From Hymenobacter guriensis (GTDB lineage Bacteria > Bacteroidota > Bacteroidia > Cytophagales > Hymenobacteraceae), in assembly GCF_015773195.1 (NCBI RefSeq), contig NZ_JADWYK010000003.1, forward strand, positions 124,001 through 188,000: DNA of 64,000 bases. Direction: 5' to 3'. A program made the position numbers and the translations under genes. Of the stretch, positions 33,840 to 41,416 are shown in pieces; the first letter of the stretch is position 1, and every line of letters begins with the position of its first letter. Below the pieces are notes generated by a model that had not been told where the DNA came from, did not search any database, and was given only the letters and a program-made list of their open reading frames with translations.

Positions 33840-34523
33840 ATGCCCTCCAAACCACCCAAAAATTCCGTTCTGCGGTTTCTGTATGAGAATAGCCTGCTGC
33901 TGACAGGCTCCGTCCTGGTGCTGCTCACGCTGGTAGGGCAAGCCCTTACCGGCTGGCACGAGTACAACGACGACCTGGAGCAACTGCAGCTGCCGGCTCT
34001 TTCACTGGGCCAGTACCTGGGCTCAGGGCACTTCCTGGAAGCTGTTTTCGAGAACTGGGAAAGCGAGTTCCTGCAAATGGGGCTCTACGTGCTGCTCACC
34101 ATCTGGCTGCGGCAGAAGGGCTCTTCGGAGTCGAAAAAGCTCTACGAGGAGGAGGAAGTGGACCGGGAGCCTAACCCGTACCAGGAAGATGCGCCCGGCC
34201 CGGTAAAGCGCGGGGGCTGGCAGTTGACCTTGTATAAGAACTCCCTCACGCTGGCGTTTCTGCTGCTTTTCATCGTCTCGCTGTGGCTGCACGCCAAGGG
34301 CGGCACCGAGGTCTACAACATCGAGCAGCAGCACGAGGGGCAGCCCACTATCACACTCTGGCAATACCTGGGCACCAGCCGGTTCTGGTTTGAGTCGTTT
34401 CAGAACTGGCAGAGTGAGTTTCTGTCCATCGTTTCTATTGTGGGTCTGTCCATTTTCCTGCGGCAAAAAGGCTCCCCTGAGTCGAAGCCCGTAGATGCCA
34501 GCCACAACGAAACCGGCCAGTGA
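33840..34523 (+). CDS. DUF6766-like membrane protein made of two tandem copies
   Basis: From ATG 33840 the protein is 227 residues with four hydrophobic helices. Residues about 10-105 and 122-220 are clear duplicates: YENSLLLTGSVLV / YKNSLTLAFLLLF, GWHEYND / GGTEVYN, LGQYLGSGHFLEAVFENWES / LWQYLGTSRFWFESFQNWQS, EFLQMGLYVLLTIWLRQKGS / EFLSIVSIVGLSIFLRQKGS. The two halves are joined by an acidic linker (YEEEEVDREPNPYQED). I recall this as DUF6766, a family of unknown function. The repeated NW-SEF and RQKGS-ES motifs suggest paired cytoplasmic contact sites. Confidence 0.75.
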   Translation: MPSKPPKNSVLRFLYENSLLLTGSVLVLLTLVGQALTGWHEYNDDLEQLQLPALSLGQYLGSGHFLEAVFENWESEFLQMGLYVLLTIWLRQKGSSESKKLYEEEEVDREPNPYQEDAPGPVKRGGWQLTLYKNSLTLAFLLLFIVSLWLHAKGGTEVYNIEQQHEGQPTITLWQYLGTSRFWFESFQNWQSEFLSIVSIVGLSIFLRQKGSPESKPVDASHNETGQ

Positions 34524-34583
34524 GCCGGCCGGCTGCGTATCTTCGCCGGTGCGTAGGCCCTATTAGTTGCGCCCCCGGTGGGT

Positions 34584-35489
34584 ATGGATTCAGCCGACTC
34601 TTCTTTTCCGCCCGCGGCCCACGCGCCGGCCTGGCTGCCGGCGGCCATCAGGCCAGCGGTGGATGCGCTGCTTTACAGCAGCGTGCTGGTAGCAGCTGCT
34701 GCTGCCAGCCTTACCGCGTCTACCGGTCTGTTCTGGCAGCAGCCGTTGTCGCCGCGCCTGGGGTTGTTCGTTTTCGCAGCCACATTGTTCCTGTATAACC
34801 TCGACAGCATCCTGCCCTACAAGTACGCGCAGCCAGCTCTGCTCTCGGCGCGCAAACGCTGGATGCTGGCTCATCGACGGATTTTACTGGCTTTGGCTTT
34901 GTTGAGCCTGGCCTGCGCCGGGTGGTTGTTTGTGGCCGGGCTGAGCTGGCACCTGCTGGCATTTCTGGGACATCTGGCGGCCGTGTCGGTGTTCTATTCT
35001 TTGCCGGTAGTGCGCTGGCGGCAGCGGTGGCGCAGCCTGCGGGAGGTGCCCTTGCTCAAAGGCTTTCTGATTGCCTACGTGTGGGCGGCCGTGAGCGTGT
35101 GGCTGCCCGCCCTGCACCTGGGCAAGGCGCTGGCCGATCCGGTGGTGCTAATTCTGTTCGGGCGGCGCTTCCTGTTCATCCTGGCCCTCACCTTCGTGTT
35201 TGATATCCGCGACTACACCAAGGACCGTCTGAGCGGTACCCGCACCTTTCCCGGCGTATTTGGCATCCGGGCGGCGCAGGTACTGGCCTTGCTGGCCTTG
35301 CTGGGAGCGGCGTTGCTGGTTCCCCCGGGCCTGACCGGCGCGCCGCTCGGCGTATTCACGCTGCCGCTGGTGCTGGCCGCGCTGGTCGTCATTTTTGCCC
35401 GCGAAACCCGCTCCGACTACTACTACGCCCTCCTGGCCGATGCCGTGATGCTGGGGCCGTGGCTGACTGCCTGCTGGCTGCCGGGGTGA
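34584..35489 (+). CDS. UbiA-like prenyltransferase family membrane protein with altered first motif
   Basis: From ATG 34584 the protein has 301 residues and about eight hydrophobic helices. The second Asp-rich motif of the UbiA family is intact (DIRDYTKDRLSGTRTFPGVFG). The first, normally NDxxDxxxD, reads LYNLDSILPYKYA and has lost most acidic residues. Typical UbiA proteins join a prenyl diphosphate to an aromatic or sugar acceptor; with one metal site changed, activity is uncertain. Related Bacteroidota proteins are annotated as hypothetical or UbiA-like. It converges on nnrDE with an 8-bp gap. Confidence 0.65.
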   Translation: MDSADSSFPPAAHAPAWLPAAIRPAVDALLYSSVLVAAAAASLTASTGLFWQQPLSPRLGLFVFAATLFLYNLDSILPYKYAQPALLSARKRWMLAHRRILLALALLSLACAGWLFVAGLSWHLLAFLGHLAAVSVFYSLPVVRWRQRWRSLREVPLLKGFLIAYVWAAVSVWLPALHLGKALADPVVLILFGRRFLFILALTFVFDIRDYTKDRLSGTRTFPGVFGIRAAQVLALLALLGAALLVPPGLTGAPLGVFTLPLVLAALVVIFARETRSDYYYALLADAVMLGPWLTACWLPG

Positions 35490-35497
35490 GGCAGACT

Positions 35498-37006
35498 TCA
35501 GAAACCGCTGGGCGTTACCAGCTTCTGCAAGGCCGGCCCCAGGTGCGTCACGATGTCGCCGGCAGCCAGGCCCATTTCGCCCAGCTGCTGCGCGGCCAGG
35601 TCGCCGGCCCGGCCGTGGGCATACACGCCCACCAGGCAGGCATCCAGCGCCGATAGTTTCTGGGCCCTCAACGCCGTGAGCAGGCCCGTCAGCACGTCGC
35701 CGCTGCCACCGGTGGCCATGCCCGCGTTGCCGGTGGTGTTGAAGTACAGGTCACCGGCCGGGGTGCCCACGCAGGTATGAGCACCTTTCAGCACCACGTA
35801 GCACTGATGCCGGTGGCAGAACGCGCGCAGCAGCTCCAGGCGGTGGTAGTCGTGGCAGGCGGGTTGGGTGAGGCGCTCAAACTCCCTGGGGTGGGGCGTG
35901 AGGATAGCGTCGGGCGGCAGCAGATCCAGCAGCGCCCGATTCGCGCCCAGCAGGTTCAGCGCATCGGCATCCAGCACCAGCGGCACGGTGGCCGTGCGCA
36001 GCAGCTTTTCCAGCGCGGCGTGGCTGTCGTCATGCTGCCCCAAACCGGGGCCGATACCTACGGCGGAGTACGGTGCCAGATCGGGCAAAGAAGTTACGTG
36101 CTCCTGTCCAATCCCGGGCAGGGCCATAGCCTCCGGCACCGCTGTTTGCACGATATCGTAGCCGACTGTAGGAACGCCTAGCGTGAGCAAGCCCACGCCA
36201 CCGTGCAGGCAGGCCCGGGCGGCCAGCACCGCCGCACCCACCTTACCGTAGCTGCCTGCCAGCAACAGTGCGTGCCCATAAGTACCCTTATGTCCGAACT
36301 TCTGCCGGGCCGGTAGGCGGTTTGTCAACAGTTTTAAGTCGATAGTGTGGTTATCCACAGGGGTATTGTGGATAAGTCCCTCGTCCAGGCCAATCGGCAG
36401 CACTTCCCATAGGCCTACAAACTCCGCGTTCTGCGGCAAAAAGAAAGCAAGCTTGGGCAACTCAAAGCTGACGGTGTACCGCGCCCGCACCACCACGCTG
36501 CCAGCAGGCTGAGGTGCGTCGGTGAGCAGGCCCGAGGGCATATCCACGGCCACGATGGAGGCAGCCGAGTGGTTGATATGTTGCACCACGGTAGCGGCCT
36601 CATCGGTTAATGGCCGACTCAGGCCCGTCCCGAACAGGGCATCCACCACCACTGCCGAGGCCGGCAGCTCGGGGAGGCTGCGGGTGTTCAGCTCCGCGCA
36701 CGGCACTTCCGGGGGCAGGCGGTGGCGGTTAGCGGTGAAGTCGGCGGAGTCGCGGGCGGCTGGCAGCAGCCATACACGCACCGGCTGGCCGGCTTGATGG
36801 AGCAGGCGCGCCGCCGCCAGCCCGTCGCCGCCGTTGTTGCCGGGCCCGCAGAAGATGTGCACTTCCCGCCCGGCGCTCAGCCGGTTCAGCAGCCACTCCG
36901 TGAAAGCGGTGGCGGCCCGTTCCATCAATTCCAAGGACATAATGCCTTCGTCTTGAATGGTGGCCTGATCGAGGGCGCGGGTTTGGGCAGCGGAAAGGAT
37001 TTTCAT
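35498..37006 (-). CDS. nnrDE: Bifunctional NAD(P)HX epimerase/dehydratase (NnrE-NnrD)
   Basis: With ATG at 37006 (MKILSAAQTRALDQATIQDE) the protein is 502 residues. The N-terminal YjeF-type epimerase half has GPGNNGGDGLAAARLL and VVDALFGTGLSRPL. The C-terminal ADP-dependent carbohydrate-kinase-like dehydratase half has HKGTYGHALLLAGSYGKVGA, DADALNLLG and the catalytic-loop GNAGMATGGSGDVLTGL. Together they repair hydrated NADH and NADPH. Fusion of the two enzymes is normal in bacteria. Two perfect DnaA-box sequences lie inside its coding region (36351-36375). A longer upstream frame lacks homology and overlaps the divergent gene. Confidence 0.94.
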   Translation of the reverse strand: MKILSAAQTRALDQATIQDEGIMSLELMERAATAFTEWLLNRLSAGREVHIFCGPGNNGGDGLAAARLLHQAGQPVRVWLLPAARDSADFTANRHRLPPEVPCAELNTRSLPELPASAVVVDALFGTGLSRPLTDEAATVVQHINHSAASIVAVDMPSGLLTDAPQPAGSVVVRARYTVSFELPKLAFFLPQNAEFVGLWEVLPIGLDEGLIHNTPVDNHTIDLKLLTNRLPARQKFGHKGTYGHALLLAGSYGKVGAAVLAARACLHGGVGLLTLGVPTVGYDIVQTAVPEAMALPGIGQEHVTSLPDLAPYSAVGIGPGLGQHDDSHAALEKLLRTATVPLVLDADALNLLGANRALLDLLPPDAILTPHPREFERLTQPACHDYHRLELLRAFCHRHQCYVVLKGAHTCVGTPAGDLYFNTTGNAGMATGGSGDVLTGLLTALRAQKLSALDACLVGVYAHGRAGDLAAQQLGEMGLAAGDIVTHLGPALQKLVTPSGF

Positions 37007-37045
37007 ATTCTGGCTATACTTGGAATCTGGTTTCTCAGATACACT

Positions 37046-37831
37046 ATGCGCCCTATCCTCTGGTGGGCAACTCTGCCCTTGATGGCAGCCTGCTCCGAAC
37101 ATCGTTCCCCCACCGAAACCAAAGCGGCCGTACCAGCTGTGGCTAAGAATGTCTCCGCTGCTTTCGATTCAACGACCGTTAAGAATCTGCCACTCAACCA
37201 GCTGCCCGCTGGCGTACCACGCCAACCGGGGCAGGTGCTGGAGCTAAAGCGTTGGATGGATGCCAACGGCCCGAATCTACTGCGGATAAGCCGCTCCTCC
37301 GTCCAGACGCTGCCCGCCGGCCTTGACGACCCGAACGATACACAATCGGTGAGTTTATACGCCCGCCAGTATGTGCAGCGGGCTGGCAAATGGGAGGAGC
37401 TATGGCACTTGCAGGATGCAGTGGAGCAGTGCGCCTTCGACATGTGGCTGGGCCCGGTTCCCGGCGCGGCGGCCATTACTGACCTCGACGTAGACGGGCG
37501 CACGGAAACCACGCTGGTTTATAAGCTGGTGTGTCGTAGCGACGTAAGCCCGGCTGACCTGAAGCTAATTATGCGCGAAGGCTCCGCCAAATACGCCCTG
37601 CGCGGCCATACCGTCGTGCAATACGACTCGGTGCCGGCTGCCCAACGCATACCCGCCAATGCCTGCTGCCTCGATACCATCAGCGCGGCGCGGCTGGAAG
37701 AGGAGTACGAACTGCTGATGGGCCGCTACGAAACAGAAAAAGCGTTTCGGCAAGCTCCGCCAGCCTTTTTGCGTTTTGCCCGGCAGCACTGGCGACGGTG
37801 GGTTGTAGAGCAGGAAATGGGGCAGCTGTAG
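37046..37831 (+). CDS. Lipoprotein, M949_RS01915-like
   Basis: From ATG 37046 the protein is 261 residues with a lipobox (MAAC, Cys16). The central part has an FG-GAP-like calcium-loop pattern, ITDLDVDGRTETTLVYKL, followed by CRSDVSPADLKLIMREGSAK and YALRGHTVVQY. From memory this matches a Bacteroidota family named M949_RS01915, labelled surface polysaccharide biosynthesis, but the role is not established. The C-terminal 50 residues are helical and charged. It diverges from nnrDE with 39 bp between them. Confidence 0.6.
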   Translation: MRPILWWATLPLMAACSEHRSPTETKAAVPAVAKNVSAAFDSTTVKNLPLNQLPAGVPRQPGQVLELKRWMDANGPNLLRISRSSVQTLPAGLDDPNDTQSVSLYARQYVQRAGKWEELWHLQDAVEQCAFDMWLGPVPGAAAITDLDVDGRTETTLVYKLVCRSDVSPADLKLIMREGSAKYALRGHTVVQYDSVPAAQRIPANACCLDTISAARLEEEYELLMGRYETEKAFRQAPPAFLRFARQHWRRWVVEQEMGQL

Positions 37832-37912
37832 CTGGCATAATCCAGCGGAAGAAAACTTCTGGCACGGCCCCGGCGTTTTCAGAATACTTCTAACTGAACA
37901 CTGCCTTTTAAT

Positions 37913-38380
37913 ATGCAAACCTGGAACGACGTTATCCGGCTGGCCAACCACGGCAGCCCGGCCCCCGATAAGCGCGTAGAAAAAACCAATGAAGAGTGGC
38001 GCCAGCAACTCACGCCCCAGCAGTACCATGTCACGCGGGAGCACGGCACCGAGCGGGCCTTCACCGGTGAGTACTGCGAAGCCCACGAAGCCGGCCTCTA
38101 CGCCTGCGTGTGCTGCGGCACCCCGCTCTACGACTCGCGCACCAAGTTCGAGTCGGGCACGGGCTGGCCCAGCTTCACCCAGCCCGTTAAGGACAATGCC
38201 CTGCAGTACAAGAAAGACACCAGCTACGGCATGACGCGCGTGGAAGTGCTCTGCAACACCTGCGACGCCCACCAGGGCCACGTCTTCCCCGACGGCCCGC
38301 CGCCCTCCGGCCTGCGCTTGTGCATCAACTCAGCCAGTGTCAAGCTGGTGGCTGAGCCGCAAACAGCAACTGCGCAGTAG
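37913..38380 (+). CDS. msrB: Peptide-methionine (R)-S-oxide reductase
   Basis: A 155-residue MsrB, reducing methionine-R-sulfoxide in proteins. Seen: LTPQQYHVTREHGTERAFTG, two zinc CxxC pairs (Cys65/Cys68 in CVCC, and CNTC), SGTGWPSF, and the catalytic Cys137 in LRLCINSASV. Length and order are typical; no MsrA domain is fused. There is no signal peptide, so it acts in the cytosol. A hairpin terminator follows. Confidence 0.95.
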   Translation: MQTWNDVIRLANHGSPAPDKRVEKTNEEWRQQLTPQQYHVTREHGTERAFTGEYCEAHEAGLYACVCCGTPLYDSRTKFESGTGWPSFTQPVKDNALQYKKDTSYGMTRVEVLCNTCDAHQGHVFPDGPPPSGLRLCINSASVKLVAEPQTATAQ

Positions 38381-38398
38381 GCTCAGCCACATCAAGCG

Positions 38399-38433
38399 AA
38401 GCCGCCGCTGGCCTCAGGCCGGGGCGGCTTTTT
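38399..38433 (+). terminator. Terminator of msrB
   Basis: AAGCCGCC at 38399-38406 pairs with GGCGGCTT at 38423-38430, with an inner GGCC/GGCC stem and a T-run to 38433. Confidence 0.8.
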
Positions 38434-38487
38434 GCTGCCTGGGAGCAGACCAAAATTTCTCCCGACTTTCGCACCCCACCCACCTGT

Positions 38488-38565
38488 AGCAGTTATCCGT
38501 TGTTAGTAACCAGAAGCCAGCTGTTGATTGGCGACTGACAACTGAAACCAGGCAACTGATAATCC
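38488..38565. repeat. Degenerate heptad-type inverted repeat before sdaA
   Basis: Left-side GTTGTTAGTAACC and CTGTTGATTGG units, and right-side ACTGACAACTGAAACCAGGCA, are variants of the GTTGTCA/TGACAAC heptads seen elsewhere, arranged head to head but with many mismatches. It ends about 10 bases before the sdaA ATG and looks like a decayed member of the family. Confidence 0.5.
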
Positions 38566-38575
38566 CACCCCACCC

Positions 38576-39481
38576 ATGTCACTTCTCTTCACTGATTTTG
38601 CTTCCTGGCAGGCCCACTGCGCCAGTACCGGGGAGCCGCTTTACCAGCCCGTGCTGGCCTACGAAATAGAGCAGAAAGGCCGCACCGAAGACCAGATCTG
38701 GCCGGGCCTGCAGCGCGCCTACGACGTGATGCGCGAGGCCGTACACACCGGCCTAACCGGCGACATGACGTCCCGCTCCGGCATGATCAACAACGGGGCA
38801 AAGAAAATTGCGGCCTCGCCCGTCACAGTGCTTTCCCCCGAGTTCAAGAACCTCATTGTGCGCGCCCTGGGCGCCAAGGAAGTGAATTCCTGCATGGGCC
38901 GGGTGGTGGCGGCACCCACGGCCGGAGCCTCGGGTATTTTGCCGGGCGTGCTGGTCACGCTGCAGGACTTGCATAAGCTGGACGACCACAAGATTCTGGA
39001 GGGCCTGCTGGTAGCGGCGGGCATTGCCCTCATCATCGAGCAAAATGCTTCCCTGGCCGGGGCCGTAGGGGGCTGCCAGGCCGAAACGGGTTCGGCAGCG
39101 GCTATGGGCGCCGGCGCCATTGTGTACTGCCTGGGCGGCTCGGTAGAGCACGTGTTTGCCGCTGTGGCCATCACCATCCAGTGTATGCTGGGCCTGGTGT
39201 GCGACCCGGTGGCGGGCCTGGTAGAAGTGCCCTGCGTGGTGCGCAACGCCTCTGCGGCGGCCATTGCCTTCAGTTCCGCCCAGATTGCCATTGCCGGCGT
39301 CGACCCGGTAATTCCCGTGGATCAGTGCGTGGCAGCGCTGGGCGAAGTGGGCCAGAGCATGGAGACCCGTTACAAGGAAACGGCTTTGGGCGGCTTAGCT
39401 AATACTACCCGGGGGCGCGAAATCGAGAAGATGGTGCTGGTACAGGACGTGAACATTCTGCCCGACGAGGAAAGCGCCTAA
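38576..39481 (+). CDS. sdaAA: L-serine ammonia-lyase, iron-sulfur type, alpha domain
   Basis: A 301-residue catalytic subunit that deaminates L-serine to pyruvate. Motifs: LTGDMTSRSGMINNGAKKI, NSCMGRVVAAPTAGASGILP, GAVGGCQAETGSAAAMGAG and LVCDPVAGLVEVPCVVRNAS. The Cys residues in these segments supply the 4Fe-4S cluster that binds substrate. The regulatory beta (SdaAB-like) domain is neither fused nor adjacent, so it may be encoded elsewhere. The gene stands alone, preceded by a decayed heptad repeat. Confidence 0.93.
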   Translation: MSLLFTDFASWQAHCASTGEPLYQPVLAYEIEQKGRTEDQIWPGLQRAYDVMREAVHTGLTGDMTSRSGMINNGAKKIAASPVTVLSPEFKNLIVRALGAKEVNSCMGRVVAAPTAGASGILPGVLVTLQDLHKLDDHKILEGLLVAAGIALIIEQNASLAGAVGGCQAETGSAAAMGAGAIVYCLGGSVEHVFAAVAITIQCMLGLVCDPVAGLVEVPCVVRNASAAAIAFSSAQIAIAGVDPVIPVDQCVAALGEVGQSMETRYKETALGGLANTTRGREIEKMVLVQDVNILPDEESA

Positions 39482-39496
39482 CCTTATATTCGGGGG

Positions 39497-40543
39497 CTAT
39501 AGCGCTTTTATCTCCGGCGTCATTGTGAGCTGACCCAGATAGTGGATGGCGCGCCGGTAGCGGCTGCGTAGCTCCTGGTAGGTGTGCCAGCTGGCGGCTT
39601 CATTGGCGTGCAGTGGAATCCCGGCCTTTCGCAGCTGCTGGCAGGCGTCGCGGAAATCCTGGCTGGTAGGTTCTTCAATAATGGAATCGGGCACGACGTC
39701 AGGGCTGGCATTGGCGCCCTCAAAGTAGCGGTAAATGCGGTTGATGCTGATGCAGCCAGCTTTAAAGCACAACTCCCCGTGCGGGTTCCGGGGTACATCG
39801 ACAGCGCTAAGCAGCAAAGCCCCGGCATCCAGAACAATATCGGCAGCCATTACCCAGGAGCGGCCGGGCTGGGGCGAGCGGAAAAACGCCAGGATGCCAA
39901 TGGAGGTATGGGTTTCCTCCAGCTCCATAAACCAGGCTTCCCATTGGTCCCACTGCACGCCGTCGTCGGCCAGGGAGCCGGTGCGGTGCAGCCACTCCAG
40001 CAGTGTGACGGGCGAGGCAGGGGCACCCGCCCGCAGCTCCAGCCGGGCCACCACCAGCTCCCGCCGCGAAAACGCCTGGTACATGGTGGGCAGGTACGAA
40101 ATCAGCAGCGTAACCAGCAGCAGCCCCAGCCCGGCCTCGGAGTACGACATGGCGTTGGCCAGGAAATGGTCGCTGGGTTCTTCCGAGCCCAGCGTAAATA
40201 AAGAGCTGTTGCTGATGCGGAAGCAGCGGTCCAGGTCGCCTTCGCCCAGGGCCCAAAAGATGGCCGTGTAGCCTATGCCCAAGAGCACCAGCCACAACCC
40301 CGGCAGCGCCACCAAAGCCACCGGTGCGTAGAGCGACATCACCCGGTCGCGGGCGCCGTAGGTGGTGCGCAGCCGCGCCAGCCCGCTGAATGCGTAGCGG
40401 ATGCTGCGAAAAAGCCAGTTCGTAATCAGCACCGACTCGTTGCGGGGCAGCACAAAGGAGCGAATAGCACCCAGCAACGTCATAAGCACCAGCACTGCCC
40501 CGGCCCCGAAGGCCAACACATGCAGCAATAAGTCCCAGGGCAT
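39497..40543 (-). CDS. Potassium-channel-like membrane protein with altered selectivity filter
   Basis: A 348-residue protein. Helices at about 8-30 and 72-98 are followed by a pore-loop-like segment, FRISNSSLFTLGSEEPSDH (110-126), and a further helix (GLGLLLVTLLISYLPTMYQA). This order matches two-helix Ion_trans_2 channels, where the filter is usually TxGYGD; here TLGSEE (117-122) replaces it, with Gly119 kept but Tyr and Asp changed. A helical cytoplasmic domain of about 180 residues ends the protein. Homologues are often annotated as two-pore-domain-type channels. Function as a channel is inferred; the altered filter may change or abolish K selectivity. It is convergent with sdaA. Confidence 0.6.
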   Translation of the reverse strand: MPWDLLLHVLAFGAGAVLVLMTLLGAIRSFVLPRNESVLITNWLFRSIRYAFSGLARLRTTYGARDRVMSLYAPVALVALPGLWLVLLGIGYTAIFWALGEGDLDRCFRISNSSLFTLGSEEPSDHFLANAMSYSEAGLGLLLVTLLISYLPTMYQAFSRRELVVARLELRAGAPASPVTLLEWLHRTGSLADDGVQWDQWEAWFMELEETHTSIGILAFFRSPQPGRSWVMAADIVLDAGALLLSAVDVPRNPHGELCFKAGCISINRIYRYFEGANASPDVVPDSIIEEPTSQDFRDACQQLRKAGIPLHANEAASWHTYQELRSRYRRAIHYLGQLTMTPEIKAL

Positions 40544-40662
40544 CAGCTAAGCAGGTAAGGCCAGTATACGGGGCGGTTGTACGGCTCAAAGCTTTTACAG
40601 TTGAGCTGAAGCTTCTGGTCTGATTTTCGCGCAGTAAGAGCAGCAACCAACTACTTTGCTGT

Positions 40663-41409
40663 ATGAAACTTTCTACCCTGTTCCTCGGGGCGGCAGCCGG
40701 CGCCGTGCTATTCTCTTTTGTGGGCTGCTCCGCCAGCCGCGTAGCCATGCAGGTTCCCGATGACCTGCAGGCCACCACGCCGTTGCCGGTTACGGGCAAG
40801 CAGGGGTTTCGCTATAGATATCAGTTCGGCGAGTTCAGCACGGCCTCTGTGCACAAAGGCTGGCGCAGCACTACGAATCATTCCTTTGGCAAATCGGTAG
40901 GGTTTGATGCTACCCGCGTCCGGCAAAAGTCGTCGTTTGTAATGCAGCCGGTGCAGGGCACTACCTGGCAGGCGCAGTCGGCCTACTTCATGAGCGACAA
41001 TGACCTGGGCATCTCTACCGGCGCCCACTCCCGCACCAGCGTCACACTGAAAAGCGACGAGGTGTTCCGCAGCAGCATTGTCGCCCTCAACCAGCCGGTG
41101 TGGCAGCTGGTGGTTGAAAACCACCTGGGCCTGGGCCGGGGGCTGCAAATGCCTGCTGGCTCATTTACCAACGGCGACTCGGTATTCACGGTACGGCCCA
41201 TTGCCCACCTCATGCGCCGCGACGGCCAGCCCATGCGCTTTCCCACCGGCACTCCCATCGGTTATGAGTTTGTGCGGGCCAATGGCTCGGTAGTAGCTGC
41301 CGTGGAGCTGCTGGGGCGTGGCCGGGTGTGGCTGAACCCTGCACTGCAGCCTGAAACCAAAGGCCCGGTGGTGGCCGCCGTTACGGCCCTGCTCATGCAC
41401 CAGCGGTAA
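40663..41409 (+). CDS. Lipoprotein of unknown function
   Basis: A 248-residue predicted lipoprotein (lipobox FVGC, Cys22). The mature part is beta-rich, with GFRYRYQFGEF, FDATRVRQKSSFVMQPV and WQLVVENHLGLGRGLQMPAG, ending in GSVVAAVELLGRGRVWLNP. The last segment resembles a DUF-type envelope domain but I cannot name it. A TACTTTG motif lies about 12 bases before the ATG. It converges on lutB with only 7 bp between the stops. Function unknown. Confidence 0.55.
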   Translation: MKLSTLFLGAAAGAVLFSFVGCSASRVAMQVPDDLQATTPLPVTGKQGFRYRYQFGEFSTASVHKGWRSTTNHSFGKSVGFDATRVRQKSSFVMQPVQGTTWQAQSAYFMSDNDLGISTGAHSRTSVTLKSDEVFRSSIVALNQPVWQLVVENHLGLGRGLQMPAGSFTNGDSVFTVRPIAHLMRRDGQPMRFPTGTPIGYEFVRANGSVVAAVELLGRGRVWLNPALQPETKGPVVAAVTALLMHQR

Positions 41410-41416
41410 GCACCGC

